Of a stretch of 64,000 nucleotides of DNA, positions 34,921-48,219 are shown in pieces. The notes beneath the pieces are model-generated. The model did not search any database. It was given only the letters and a program-made list of their open reading frames with translations, and was not told where the DNA came from. Origin of the DNA: Limnanthes douglasii subsp. nivea (Eukaryota > Streptophyta > Magnoliopsida > Brassicales > Limnanthaceae); assembly GCA_036936605.1 (NCBI GenBank), contig JAUPFV010000001.1:167982643-168046642 (forward strand), given 5' to 3'. Within the stretch, counting starts at the first letter, position 1. Each line of letters opens with the position of its first letter. Made by a program: the position numbers and the translations under genes.

Positions 34921-35279
34921 ATTTGATTCCAAAAAAACTTAAATGACATAACGAATAGATAACTTCAAGTTATTGATCCTTTTGGAATTGAAAATGATAC
35001 TTTAATTGTTTCCAATGTACCATTTATGGAACATTTGCATCACCTGATATTACTTATGCTTCATCAATGCATGAGTCTGCTTCTTTCTCTTTTGAAGCTA
35101 TAGATTCTCAATCTCTCATGAGATATACATGTACAAGTAAGTTTATCAAACTACCATATATTGATTATTGTTCTTACTTACCTCTGTTTACTCTTTGTAT
35201 AGCAAACATACATGATTTATGTGAACCTTAATTATATAAAGAAACTATTTATGGTCATCACTGGTAAAATAATACGACT

Positions 35280-36108
35280 GAATAGCTTAGTGTTTTTTTA
35301 TGAGACTCATACATGAGATGTGGTCAAGCGTCCACTTATTAAGGCTATAATTAGTTCTCATTGGATTTTTAAAATTAAAGCAAAATCTGATGCATTCGTT
35401 GATAGGTATAAGACCCATTTTGTAGTAAAATTATACTCGCAACAATATGGTATAGATTATGAGCATATTTTTTCTAAGTGAAAAAAAATGATGATAGTTT
35501 GTACCCTTATTGTTATTACATCCATTCGTCAGTGGAATATTTTTAAACTAGATATTAAAGATTATTTTGAAATGGTGATTTTCATGAGAATGTTTACATG
35601 AATCCTCCTTTAGATGTTTCCCACCACCTTGGTGAATTTTATAGGCTTAAAAAATCTTTATTTGGTCTCAAACATGCTCACCGTGCTTGGTTTATAAATT
35701 CTCTATAATTATTATTTTATTTGAATTTCTTGCAAGTAATCATGATTCGACTTTATTTATTAGATGTACGAGTGTATGCCGGATTATTTTATCTATATAT
35801 ATATATGATATAATAATTAAATGTGATGGTTTTTATGGTATTAAGGCACTAAAACATGATTTTTCTCATAGGTTTGCGATGAAAAACTTAATTTCACTAA
35901 GTTACTTTAGCTATTGAGGTGGCTCGAATTCAGAAACTATGTATTTGTTTTCACAAAAAAACATAGTATATAGTCTACTTCAACGAGCACGACTATTTAG
36001 AAGAACGGTAAACACCATTGTTAAAATTAATGCTTGGTATTCTCCTACTTATGGTGTCCATCTATCATACCCGAATTTGTATAGTATTCTTGTGGAAATC
36101 TTGGTTTA
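35280..36108 (+). pseudogene. Copia A reverse transcriptase remnant
   Basis: Words in copia RT order: TWDVVKRPLIKAII, SHWIFKIKAKSD, FVDRYKTHFVVKLYSQQYGI, DYEHIF, then LKKSLFGLKHAHRAWF near 35645-35695 (LKKALYGLKQAPRAW in intact elements). Then LLQRARLFRRTVNT, NAWYSPTYGVHLSYPNLYS and EILVY up to the breakpoint. The YVDD block is too damaged to read. The frame stops at the copia B insertion. Confidence 0.85.
36104..36108. repeat. Left TSD of the copia B composite (GTTTA)
   Basis: GTTTA here and at 46463-46467 brackets the composite. Removing one copy plus the insert joins ...ATCTTGGTTTAT and CTTATAGTTACT in frame as ILVYLIVT, the expected copia sequence. Confidence 0.85.
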
Positions 36109-37094
36109 TGTGATATTTTATACAAGCTCTATTCGATCTGCTCAAGTCTCAAACAGATCATTCCAAGAACTATGTCATGAGACACGTAACATTTCTACTA
36201 AAACTTAACAAAGTAATAATATAATAAGTGAAAGTTTAAACACATATATTTATATTGGTTCAGAAAATTTCATACGTTCACTATACGCCACAACAAATAC
36301 CATCCTCATGGTTGTTAAACAATAACAACAATTTACAAGATAAAGATAACAGATAAAATACAATGTTTACATAAACTCCAAATCCAAAGCTCATATTTGA
36401 TACTCTTTGAATATATCTCTTTAATCTACTAAGTATATTCTCTCTCTATTTTGTTGCACACTCTGCCAAAAATATTTATATTTTTCGAAGTCCAAAGAGC
36501 ACTATAGATAATGTTTGGTGTCAATATCTCTTCTTAACAGAATGCAACAAACACTTCAACATAAATAGTCATTTATGTTGTAATAAGAAGTGATGATTAT
36601 GGTATAAAAGAAGAGTGATCTAACAAATATAAATGATACCTTAAACCACATGTCATACTTAACAGCTCAAGCCCATGCTTTGAACCTCTTGGCTACTGTA
36701 AACTTAACTATATCTGTACTACTTCAGTCTGAAGCAGCCTTCTCCTCATCCAAATGATCTACATGCTCATGACCTCGCTCAAATTTACCAATTATCTTCC
36801 AAACTCTATCAGCCAATGCATTTGCATAAGCTTATCGCAGATAGACCTATTTTATTTTACCAATGGCTTTCTAGATGAAGCAGTCAATGCCTTGGATGAT
36901 ATCACTATGGTATAAGAAGTTGTATCGACTTGAGCAAAAAATTGCAGACTGAAACAACCAATACCTTAGCAAAAAAACAATGCTTTCGCAATGCTTAAGC
37001 CTATACATTCGATGTCTTAATGAGCCTACCATACTCAGTCAAAGCACTCAATCAGTTGTGTTTTGCTCCACCAAGTCAGAATCATACTCTCGCA
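36109..37094 (-). repeat. Copia B LTR 1 (outer, 3' LTR of internal 1)
   Basis: About 986 bp, matching LTR 3 from TATACAAGCTCTATTCGATC at its left to the right end (CATACTCTCGCA). The minus-strand polypurine-like AATATGGAGAATTG lies just outside the right edge. Confidence 0.82.
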
Positions 37095-40000
37095 ATTCTC
37101 CATATTGGTTTTGACTTCTCAAAATAAAATACAATTATGTCTCTTCATGCCCTCATTCAAGGGACTCAGATGCTTCAAATATGAACCCAAGTCCAAGCAA
37201 ACCTTGATTTTTCACGTTGTCACCGGTTTAGTAAACACATATGTTGGGTTGTCATCCATATGAACCTTTTGTAGAACAATATCTCAATTCTCATGAATAT
37301 AAATTATAAAATGAAATTTAGCATCAATTTACTTAGTTTGCTCATGAAATATATGATTCTTTGCCAATTGTATTGCACTCTCATTATCATAATACATCGT
37401 TATAATTTTCTGTTATACCCCAAGCTCCTCAGCATGCCTTTCAACCACGTAGCTTCCTTTATCGCTTCGGTAACATAAATAGGTTCAGCTTCAATGATGC
37501 TACTATGAGCTGAAGATTAATTTTTTTACTCACAATACTGCCAAACGGAACAAACACATATCAAGTTAAATATTTCCCAGTGTCGAGACAACTAACATAG
37601 TCATAATTAATACACCTTTTAGTACTTTCCAATCCCTAACCAACTTCTCCATACATTAGCCTCGGGTATATTAGATATATGGATGTACTTCATAACTCAC
37701 TTAACAGCATGCCAATTTTCCCATGAGGGCTTTGACATGAATCTACTCACCAAACTCGAAGCATAAGCCAAATCAGGCCTACTATAGACCATGACATACA
37801 TTATACTTCATACAGCATTGGAATAAGGAACATCTTCCAGTTTTTGCATCTCTATATTTTTAACATCAACCTTTAAAAATGTTAGTTTAAAGTGTTGAAA
37901 AATGAGACAAGTGACTAGTTTCACATCTGGCATACCAAACATGTCAAGCACCTTTATGAGATAATCTTCATGTGATAGGAACAAGGTCCCCCTTTGTCAA
38001 CCTTGAGTTATCTATATTCTAATAATATTATTGGTTGAACCCAAGTCTTTCATATCAAATCCGCTCATCATCATTACTTTAAAGGACTTATTCTATGTTT
38101 TATCTTTGTTAGCAATCTAATGAGGCAAAAAAACTATAATCAAACACCAAAAGGTTTTCAAGAGAGGTAATAAGACTAAAATGAAGAAAGATAATAGAAA
38201 ATATAATATAATTATGAATAATGCTTTTTTGTATTAAAAATGGTTTGATTACATTTAGAGTTTGAACTCTTATTTATACAAGTTACGTAAGACCCTTTTT
38301 TATCTCTTCATATTTATCGATGTCTGTTACACATTTGAAATAATAGAGGTGCAATAATATCACATCTAGTAAAATCATAAATATATTTCTTGCGTTTTAT
38401 TACTATCCATGGATAATATAGGGAATATAGCCTTATCAAAATCAACATATCATTTACATACAACAATAGATGTATATTGGCAGAACTAGTCTTCTTCACA
38501 TAAACAAATGTGTTATAACTACTTCTTCCATATCCACTATTGATCATTAAATCATCAAAACACTTATAGCAACGTCTAGGAGATTACTTTAGACTGTACA
38601 ATGCTATATTCAAAAGACATACATGGTCACTCATTTCTTAGTCTAAAAAATCTCTAGGTTGCTTCATGTAGATACTTTCATCAATGATCATGTGTATGAA
38701 AGTTTTCTTGACGACCATCTGGTCCAACTTCATGTCAAATTTGGAAACCATTACAATAAGAATTCTAATTGAACTATATTTTACTATGGTAGATAATATC
38801 TCATTGTAATGCACACCCTCTAGTTGAATAGATTCTATAACAAATAGTCTGTCTTTGTATTAAACCACTTCAACCCCAATAATTTATCATTTTTCTCTTG
38901 AAAATCCTCTTGCAATCAGCCAGTCTATGACATTGAGGTTTATCTACCAGATCCTATGTGTTATTCGTCCGTGAAGTTATTAATTCTTCATCGCAAAAAG
39001 CCACTTGAATTTATCCTCACTTTCTATTTCCTTCTTGAAGCACTTAGGTTCATAGTTAATTACTTCAGACATAGTAGCCAATCCAAAAGCTATCAGTTTA
39101 TCTTACTCGTACTTTTGAGGAGCTCGGATGACTCTTTTAATCTTATATATTTCTATTGGGTAGCCATATGGAGCTTGGATACTTTCCAGATCCATATACC
39201 TCATTTCTCATATGTATTTAATTTCTCGAATCCTCTTAAGCCACTAGCAGATTCTGATCCAAGTGACTTCGCCTCAATCTAAAGTTTATTTCTTCCATCA
39301 GATTGGGCTTCAAACATTTCACCATTCAAACTAAGAATATCACATCCCTACTCAACAGATACTTTTATAACCCGCTTCAAGACACGATAGCTTGTAACCT
39401 TATATGCCTTCAGGATACCCACGAATAAACACTTATTGATTACAGCTTATCTTATCTGATATGTCCATAAGCAACACAACCAAACATTCTCAGATTATAA
39501 TAATCTGGAGGATTCTCGTACCACATTTCATGTGAGTTCTGTAAGCCAATCGTAGTACACAGACACTTGTTTTATGAGATAACAAATACTCATTACCGAT
39601 TAAACCTAAAACTACATTCAGAACTTAGAAGTAACCAACATGCACCTCACCTTCTTATGTTCATACTTTCAAAAAAACTATTTTTATGTGGAGTGTCTAG
39701 TACAGTCTTATATCGAGTGATCCCTGATTATTTACAGTAATGAGTAAATTCATTTGCACATAAATTAAGACCCTTGTCCACCCTAAACCTCTTTACATTT
39801 TATGTCAACCAGTTTCTCAACCATGATCCTCTATTGTTTGAACCTAAAAATCTACTCCACTCGATTTTAACAAATATATCCACAATTTCCTTGAGCAATC
39901 CTCAATGATTGACAAAAAGTATGTATTACCTCCATGAGATTGAAATTTTGCAGTCTCTTAAAGATCTACATATATGTAGTCAAGGGTTTTAATTATTTTT

Positions 40001-41378
40001 ATGTTCTAATCATCCAAACTTGACTCTACTATTTTTTCCATACACACATGATTGACAAAATGCTAAGCTAATCAATTTTTCTTTCCGAACAGACCTTCCT
40101 TCTGCAACTCAAACAATCTGTTCTCACTTATATGCCTTAGTCTCATATGCCGTAGGCTTGTACGATCTATAGGTCCTTTGAACAAGCTAGACAATGTACC
40201 TATAACAGTATCACCAATCTAGAAATAAAGTTCATTGTAAAATTTCTCCTTCATCAAGGTCATGGCACCTCTAACAATTTTCATGTAACCATTCTCAACT
40301 TTGATAAAAAAAATGCAAGTTTTCCAACATGCCAACAAAAATTAAATTTATTCTTAGATCGGAAACGTACCACATATTCGTTAGAATCTGATCATAGCCA
40401 TCAAACATTAGAATCTTCACAAATTCAATTCCAACTATCTTGCAAACCTTGTTATTTCCACGATGTCTTGGTTATTCTATTTAAATAAGTTGAACCAGTC
40501 CATGTGTGGACTTATATCGAATGAGCATCCATAATCCACTATCTCTGGATTGTATTTGAAAAGTGCACCAGAACCTCTACAGAGTCATATTATTCAGAAG
40601 CATCATAAACATCCCCCCTTATTTGATCTACAATCACATTATCTTCTCAGTCGTTTGGGACACTTTTTTCTGAAATGACCCATATTCTTGTAATGGTGAC
40701 ATTTGATCTTGGACTTATCAAACTTCATTGCTAACTTCGATTCTAGATTTTTTCTGACCTTACCGGTATCTCTTCTCTTAAATATCCATCTAATATTTGA
40801 AGCTTCATAGCTACTACTAGAATTCCCATACCTTCGACATTATACGAGTTCCAACTAATGGTATGCTTTAATTGTCAATATGCAGAGGACAATGAGTTTA
40901 ACAAGATTGATACATTATCTTCATTAGTAATCTCATCACGAATGTTCACCAAACTGATTATTATTTTGAAGAATTGGTCAAGGTTTCATCAAGAGACTAG
41001 TCATTTTGCTTCTTCAAACAAAAATACTTCACCTTTAAATAGATTTGATTTGTTAAAGACCTTATCATATATAGAATATTCAGTTTATTCCATACTCCAA
41101 CTACTAAATTTTCTTTTGAGACCTCCATCAACATATTATCATTCAGATACATAATGATCTAGATGTATGAAGTTTCAAACATTTTATATTTCTCAAACTT
41201 ATATAACTTAGTATCCCATGTTAGGGCTAGAGAAAACATTTGTTGAACCAGGATTGCTCGCATTCGTTGTCGAAAAATTCTAAAATTTGTTTTTTTGTTA
41301 AAACTCTCTATCTCAAACTTAGTGTGTCATTTCAACTACAAGAATCACCTCACAACCAGGCCCGAATGCTAATTGTGA
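37095..41378 (-). pseudogene. Copia B internal region 1 (gag-pol remnant)
   Basis: Decayed polyprotein on the minus strand. Near 40645-40720: SKIKCHHYKNMGHFRKKCPK, a zinc knuckle whose second Cys has become Tyr. Near 39360-39500 is the integrase C-terminal text homologous to the open piece at 43334-43615. At 38547-38314: MINSGYGRSSYNTFVYVKK, then LLLYVNDMLILI, where the RT catalytic YVDDM has become YVNDM. Near 37100-37270 is the RNase H end (FTKPVTT). Stops occur throughout. Confidence 0.82.
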
Positions 41379-41713
41379 TGCTTTATACAACCTCTATTTG
41401 ATCTGATCATGTCTCAAATAGATTATTCCAAGAACTATGTCACGAAATACGTAGTAAATCTACTTAAAATTGACAAAATAATAACATAGTAGAAGAAAGT
41501 TTGAAAACATAGATTTATAATGGTTTAACAACTTATGTATGTCAACTATGAGCCGCAAAATATATCATTTGAATGGTTATTCAACTATTACAACATTTTA
41601 CGAGGTAAAGATAATGGAGAAAACAAAGTGTTTACATAAACTCAAAATCTAGAGCTCACACTCGATACTTTTCCCAGATTGTTATCTGATCTAGTAAGTA
41701 CATTCGCTATATG
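41379..41713 (-). repeat. Copia B LTR 2 (shared middle LTR, truncated)
   Basis: Starts TGCTTTATACAACCTCTATT, homologous to the starts of LTR 1 and LTR 3, but keeps only about the first third. It passes straight into the RNase H end of internal 2 (TSKFKHCL on the minus strand). The U3 part and the polypurine tract are deleted. A damaged PBS-like segment lies to its left, at about 41350-41378. Confidence 0.78.
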
Positions 41714-44700
41714 TCTCAAGCAGTGCTTGAATTTGCTCGTTTTCAACAATTTAGTAAAGACTTTGTCGGATTGTCATATGTATAAACCTTTTGTAGCACA
41801 ATCTCTCCATTTTAGAGAATACTTATTAGAAAACAAATTTTAACATCAATGTGTTTAGTCTCTCTATGAAACATATGATTCTTTGATAAGTGTATTACAC
41901 TCTCATTATCATAATGCACTATTAGAATTTTCTGTGGCACCCCAGGCTTCCTTTATTTCTTCGGAAAAAACACTATATTTAGCTTCAGTGGATAAAAATT
42001 CTAATATGGGTTGAAGATTAGAATTCTAACTCACACCACTATCAAACAACACAAACACATATCCAATCAAATATTTCATAATGTCTAGATAACTAGCATA
42101 GTCAGAATCAACATAACTATCGATATCTTACAGTCCCAAACCAGCTTCTTCATACATTAGCCCCACACTAGTATATCTTTATATGTACCTCAGAAACCAC
42201 TTAATAGCATGGCAGTGCTCCCATGAGGGCTTTAACATTAATATTCTCACCAATCTTAAAACATAAGCAAAATAAGGCCTACTAAGGACCATGGCGTACA
42301 TTATATTTCTCACAACATTGGAATAAGGAAAGTCGTCCATTTTTTACATCTTCACGCTCAACATGTTAAGCACTTTCCTAAAATAACTTTCATGTGATGG
42401 AAACAAGGTCCCCATTGTATATTACTAGTTATCTTTATTCTAATAATCGTTTTGGTTGAACCTAGGTCCTTCATCTCAAACCTGCTCCTCAATATTAATT
42501 TCTAAGACTTAATTTATGCATTGTATTTTCTAGCAATGAACATATCATCTACATATAATAGTTGATATATATTGGCTGAACCAATCTTCTTCACATAAAC
42601 ACAACTTTCATAATTACTTCTTTCATAACCACTATTGACCATGAAATCATCAAAACACTTATATTAGTACCTAATAGATTGATTTACATTGTACAATGCT
42701 TTGTTCAAGAGACATACCTGGTCACGCATTTCCTTGTCTACAAATCCTTTAGGTTACTTCATGTGGATGGTTTCCTCAATGGTCCCGTGTAGAAAGGCTT
42801 TTTTGACGTTCATCTGGTCCAACTTCATGTCAAACTTGGTAGCCATTACAAGAAGATTTTAGATTGAAATATGTTTTGTTATGAGAAAGAATATCTTTTA
42901 TAATCCGCACCCTCTTATTGACTGAATCATTTAGCAACCAGCATTGCTTTGTACCAAGCCACTCCAACCCCAAGAATTTATTCATTTCTCTTCAAAATCC
43001 ACATCCAATCAACCAATCTCTGATATTCAGGTTTATCAACCATATCATATATGTTATTCTTCCAAACACAAGTAATTTACTCCTTCGTCGCAACAAGCCA
43101 CTTGAATTTATCCTAACTTTCTATTTTATTATTGAAGCACTTAGATTAAGATTCAATCATTTTGGATGCATTGGTCAATACAAAAGTTTTCAATTTGGCA
43201 TATGGGTACCTTTGAGGAGCTCGAATGGCTCTTTTGGTCATGTCATTTGTTATCTAGTAGCCATGTTGAGCTTGACTACCTTCTAGATCTATACACCCCT
43301 CTCTCTTAGGTGTATTTGATTTATCGAATTCTCTTAAACCACTAGCATGTTCAGATCTATGTGACTCAACATTAACCTAAAGTGTGTTTCTTCCAAGATA
43401 TTGAGCTTTAGGAATTTTACCATCCAAACAGGATAATCATTCTCGTTGAATATCACATTCTTACTCACTGGATACTTCATATAAACAACTTTGAGATACC
43501 ATAACCTATAAGATTTGATACCTTCAAGATACCCAATGAATAAGCACTTTAGGGTTCTTGGTTGCACCTTGTCTTGTCTTATATATGCATAAGAAACACA
43601 AGCAAACACTCTCAAATTAGAATAATCTGAAGGTTTGTCATATCATATTTCTTGTGGTGTCTGTAAGCCAATCGTAGTACATGGACATCTATGTATAAGA
43701 TAACAGACATTCATTACCTATTCGGCCCAAAACTTTCTTTGGAGCTTAACAGTATCCAACATGCCCTCCACTCTCTTAAGAATAGTTATGTTCATTCTTT
43801 TAGAAATACTATTTTTTATGGAGTGTGCGTTACAGTCCTATATCAAGCAAACCTTGCTGCTTTGTAGTTAATCATTACATTTATTTGCACAAAATTCCAT
43901 TGCTTGAACCTATCAAAAGCTTGTATTTTTTACTTTAACAAATAGATCAACAAATTTCTTAAGTAATAAGCAATGATTGAAAATAATTATCGATTACCTC
44001 CATGAAACTAAACCTTTGTATGGACTCAAATATTCGCATGTATGTAGTCAAAGGTTCTAATTATTATGTGTACTGATCGTGCAAAATTAAGTCTGCTACT
44101 TTTTTCGTACACACAGGATTAATAAAATTTCAACCCAATCAATTTGTCTTTTCCAAACAGACTTTGCTTCTGCAACTCCAATAATTCATTCTCACTCACA
44201 TGCCTCAATATCCTATGATATAAGTTTATACCATCTACTTGTCATTTGGACAAGCTAAAACTTGTGCATATAACAATATCAATAATCAAGAAATAGAGGT
44301 CATTGGATAGTTTCCCTTTCATCAAATTCATGGAACCTCTAACAATTTTCATGTAACTATTCCCAACTTTGATAAAACAACATAAGTTATCTAATGTGCT
44401 AAGAGAAATTAGATTTATTCTCAGATCGGGAACGTACCTCGCATTTTTTAGAATCTGATCACAGCCATTATAAATTGGAATCTTTACAGATCTAATTCCA
44501 ATTATCTTGCAAACCAAGTTATTGTCAAGTATTCACATAAGTTCACCAATCCCCGCGTGGACTCATATTGAATGAGCTTCCTAAATTTAGAATCCAATCT
44601 CTCTGGCATTTATATGAAGAGTGCACTAGAAGCTTTGCAGAGTCATATACTTCAAAAGCAACAAAAGCATCTTCTTGATCTGATCTGCAATCACATTGTC

Positions 44701-45507
44701 TTCTCATTTGTTTGGTACACTCTTTCCTTAAATGACCCAAGTTCTTGCATTGGTGACATCTAATCTTGGACTTATAAAAATTCTTTGTTAACTTCAATAT
44801 AAATTTCCCCTGATCTTACTGATATTTCTTCTCTATGATCTCCCTTTAATGTTTAAAGCTTTATGGCTACTACAATAACTCTCAGTCTTTGGACACTACA
44901 CGAATTCCAACTCTTTGGATTTAATTGAAGGTTCTAAATCATTCATTGACATTGTTTCTTTGTTGTAACATATAATATCATTAAGTTGTTCATATGAAGA
45001 AGACAATGAGTTCAATAAGATCATTTGTTTATCTTCATGCGTGATCTTCTCACTGATGTTCGACAAATCAATAACTATCTGGAAAAGTCATCAAAGTTCT
45101 CATAAAGATACTTGTCCTCATACGTCTTGAAATAAAAAAACTTCACCTTCAATATATATTTGATTTGTCAGGGATTTTGTCATGTACTGAGTCTCTAGTT
45201 TGTTTTGAAATCTATCTGCTAAATTTTCTTTTGAGACCTTCCTCAACATATTATCACTTTGATTCAAAATGATCATAATGTAAGCCTTTTTAAGCATTTC
45301 ATACTTCTCAACCTCTGAAAATATTTGATACAGCTTAGTCTTCCATGTTAGGGCAGGAGCAAATATTTATCAAACCAGGACTACTCCAATTCGTTATCGT
45401 CATATTATAACATATCATTTTTTGTAAAACATTTTTATATCGATCTTCATTGGTCTCATTTCTGCTACAAGAATCACTTTACAACTAGGTTCTGATACCG
45501 ATTTTAA
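41714..45507 (-). pseudogene. Copia B internal region 2 (gag-pol remnant)
   Basis: Better preserved than internal 1. At 44797-44543: KIRCHQCKNLGHLRKECTK (complete CCHC knuckle), then DWILNLGSSFNMSPRGDW, the protease block (D-S-G changed to N-L-G). At 44517-44242: CKIIGIRSVKI, ARYVPDLRINLISLSTLDN and MKGKLSNDLYFL, the GAG-pre-integrase lead-in. At 43615-43334: MRVFACVSYAYIRQDKVQ, LKCLFIGYLEGIKSYRLW, integrase C-terminal. At 42640-42540: ANIYQLLYVDDM, intact RT catalytic aspartates. RNase H end near 41780-41715. Confidence 0.87.
45488..45499 (-). other. Primer binding site of copia B (initiator tRNA-Met)
   Basis: The minus strand reads GGTATCAGAACC, close to the copia PBS core GGTATCAGAGC. It lies about 8 bp inside LTR 3, as expected for minus-strand DNA priming. 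Confidence 0.75.
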
Positions 45508-46462
45508 TGCCTTATACAAACCCTATTCGATCTACTCAGTTATCAAATAGAATATTCCAAGAACTACCTCATGAAACATGTAGAGATTATATTGAAAAGT
45601 AACAAAGTAAGAGAAAGTTTAAACATAAATATTTATAATGGGTCGATAACTTGCAACGTCTATTATGAGCCACAATAAATATCATTCCTATGGTTATTCA
45701 ACAATAACAAAAGTTTACAAGATAAAGATAACGGAGAAAATGGAATGTTTAGAGAAACTTCAAATCCAGAGCTCACAATCGATATCATTCTAAGATTGAT
45801 GTACTAAGTATCTTCTTTGTCTATCTTTATTACACACTCTGACAAAATCTCGCTGTCTTCTTCAAAGTCTAAAGATAAATATGTATAATGCTTGGTACCC
45901 AATCTCTTTCCTTAACATATGTAACAAACTTCTCAACATAAATACTCAATTTTATTATAATAAAAAGTAACTGATTTTTGTATAAAAGAAGAATGATCTA
46001 ACCACTATAAGTGACACCTTATACCATGTGTCATACTTAATAGCTCAAGTGTATTATATCAGCCTCTTGGCTAGTATATACTTTACTTTATCTGTAGTAC
46101 TTTAGTTTGAAACAACTTTTGCTTCGCTCAAAGGACCTTAGGCCCATGACCTCACTTATCTTTAGCAATTATCTTTCGAACTTCTTGCCTAAGCTTATTG
46201 GAAGATGAACCTGTTTGGTTTGACCAATGACTTCCTAGCTAAAACAGTCAAGGCCTTAGATGATGTCACTCTAGTATACGAAGTTACTTTGACTTAAACA
46301 AAGGCTTCCACGCTGAATCAACCAATAATTTAGTCAAAGAAATTGATACTTTACTAATGCATATGCCTATACAGTCGATGTCTCAATGATGTCTAAGCAT
46401 ACTCATCTGAAGCACTCAATTAGTTATGATTTGCTCAACCAAGTCAGAACCATACTCTCTCA
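45508..46462 (-). repeat. Copia B LTR 3 (outer, 5' LTR of internal 2)
   Basis: About 955 bp. On the minus strand it starts TGAGAGAGTATGGTTCTGAC and ends ...TTTGTATAAGGCA next to the PBS. It matches LTR 1 along its whole length with many substitutions. Confidence 0.83.
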
Positions 46463-46467
46463 GTTTA
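46463..46467. repeat. Right TSD of the copia B composite (GTTTA)
   Basis: Exact match to 36104-36108. Confidence 0.85.
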
Positions 46468-46980
46468 TCTTATAGTTACTTGACCAAATACAATACATGT
46501 CGTTCATGTGGTATCAATTTTCTATTTCTCCTACTTGTATAACTATTAAGTTTTTCTTATCTTGAGATATCTTTGTGACACTTAGTTATAAAGGATTTTG
46601 TTTCCTTGAACCTCTTCATTCGACATGTGTTCCTATAGTGATGTTAATTGGGATAACGGTCCTCGTGGTCGTAATCCACCATTGATTTTTATATTTTTTT
46701 TGGAGATTCATTAATCTCATAAAAACGCAAAAATATGATGTTATTCTAGATCTTCTATCGAGGTTGAGTAATGTGTTATGAAATTGACTACATGTGAGAC
46801 TTTTTTGTTACGATAGCTCTTTACATTGTGATAACAAAAGTGTCATGCATATTGCAAAGAATTATATTTTTCATGAAAGGATAAAGCACATCAAAATTAA
46901 ATGTCAATTCACTCGTGATCATCTTGAGCTCAGGGACCATCTTGCTTTCATATGTTCCATCAACTTTATAGCTTGGTAAT
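46468..46980 (+). pseudogene. Copia A RNase H remnant (right of the insertion)
   Basis: Continues the copia A polyprotein: ATAGTTACTTGACCAAATAC gives IVT*PN (TRPD in intact copies), then HVVHVVS and LRYL-like text. Later LHCDNKSVMHIAKN (RNase H Asp), FHERIKHIKIKCQFTRDHLE and AFICSINFIAW correspond to the normal C-terminus. Stops are present. Confidence 0.85.
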
Positions 46981-47060
46981 AGATTTAGTATCTAGTTTTT
47001 GTTTTATGTGCGATAAAATTTTAATGTTTATTATTATTGTATTACACTTTTGAAAGATGG

Positions 47061-47194
47061 TGTTAGCATTATAGCTCATTAGCGATACGGTACATTATCC
47101 TATTAAATTATGATTCTATATATATTATTTAAGTTTTTTTATAAATTACATAATTTTAATTAATAAAACTGCATGTGTATTTTATTTTTTATTT
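47061..47194 (+). repeat. 3' LTR of copia A
   Basis: TGTTAGCATTATAGCTCATT follows GATGG (decayed polypurine tract). It is homologous to 32686-32826. The next bases, TTGAT, resemble TTGAA before the 5' LTR (32681-32685), a possible decayed TSD. The right edge is approximate. Confidence 0.55.
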
Positions 47195-47997
47195 TTGATG
47201 ATCGATATGAGTTACGTTAAAAAAATTGATTTTTTTGAAAGGATGTTAAATTCAACATCCTCGTTCTAATTCTAGTTGGACTACTCTTTTGGACATCGTA
47301 AACATTATTCTCAATAAAGCCTCTTCATTTGGTTAAAAGAATGTGTCGAAAAAATCACTAATGTTGATATTAAATTTTACATGACTTTATATAATATATA
47401 TCGAATTTGAATCATTATAGTTTTATAGCCCATATATATTTAAATTTTTTAATATAGAACATAATTCATAATTTTGATATAAATTTAAAACACTATTTTA
47501 CCAAAAAAATTACAATCACATTTGGTATTATGTTGATCCAAATAAAAGAATGGATTGATTGAAATAAAATATGATAAATAAACGAACTGAATTAATAACA
47601 GAGAATGATTAAAAAATAGGTATTAAAAGAAAATCAAAATCACTCCATAAAATTATTAACTTTGTCATTTTTACCCTTGCACCAAAATAACACATATAAA
47701 ATAATTTACCCTGTCAAGTTACCATTATTTTTTTTCTCTGCTTTCTCTTTTTTCACCTAAAACTAAAGAAATTAAAATAAAAACTAAACAAAGATAGCGC
47801 AAAGGAATTATATATTTTTCAAACCACTAACATTTATTACAATTGTTAATATATCGCTAAAATTATATAAATATTTAGATTATATACAATATATCAAAAT
47901 ATATTTAGAATTATATCGTTCGATTTGGTTTGGTTTTATCTATGCTAAATTTAAAATAAAAAATTAACCACCTAACCCTACAACTAAGCAAGCTGAA
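47195..47997. other. AT-rich spacer, no gene seen
   Basis: Low-complexity AT-rich sequence. No domain, repeat family or RNA gene recognised. Confidence 0.6.
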
Positions 47998-48219
47998 GTC
48001 CATACTAAAACAAGACTAAAAACGCAGGTGCCGACTATTCCGTCAACGCTACGACAGACATAGTCCATGCTAAAACAAGACTAAAAAACATGGGTGCGGA
48101 CTATTCCGCCAAACATAGGTGCCGACTATTCCGCCAACGCTATGACGGACATAGTCCATGCTAAGACAAGACTAAAAAACATGGGTGCGGACTATTCCGC
48201 CAACGCTATGACCGACATA
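47998..48219 (+). repeat. 65-bp tandem repeats (three units)
   Basis: Units start at GTCCAT-like positions 47998, 48063 and 48154. Units 1 and 3 are about 65-66 bp. Unit 2 is 91 bp because 26 bp around GCCGACTATTCCGCCAA is repeated inside it. The block is GC-richer than its surroundings. An ATG-less frame across it (48094-48321) repeats GADYSANAMTDI. Confidence 0.88.

Larger units (their letters stand above)
36109..46462 (-). mobile_element. Copia B composite: LTR-internal-LTR-internal-LTR
   Basis: A second copia family, on the minus strand, inserted in copia A with a single GTTTA TSD pair. Three LTR copies: 36109-37094, 41379 to about 41713 (truncated) and 45508-46462. They separate two homologous decayed internal regions (37095-41378 and 41714-45507). 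Each internal region reads, on the minus strand, zinc knuckle, protease, integrase, RT, RNase H. The outer LTRs end in CA (plus strand of LTR3, 46461-46462) and start TG. The arrangement suggests recombination between LTRs of related copies, or a tandem duplication after insertion. Confidence 0.85.
32686..47194 (+). mobile_element. Old copia element A, split by a nested insertion
   Basis: Ty1/copia element on the plus strand. The left part is 32686-36108 and the right part 46463-47194; between them sits the copia B composite. Short LTRs (about 140 bp) are recognisable at both ends. Coding words occur in copia order: protease (LDYGTSRYMSP, 33670-33710), integrase C-terminal part (YLRVFECTCFVL, near 34740), RT (SSHWIFKIKAKSDAFVDRYK, near 35360) and RNase H (46800-46980). 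It is decayed throughout. Removing the nested element restores the RT-RNase H junction words LVYLIVT and HVVHVVS in one frame. Confidence 0.85.

Noticed and set aside
42918..43286. 122-codon plus-strand frame
   Set aside because: Antisense shadow of the copia B polyprotein.
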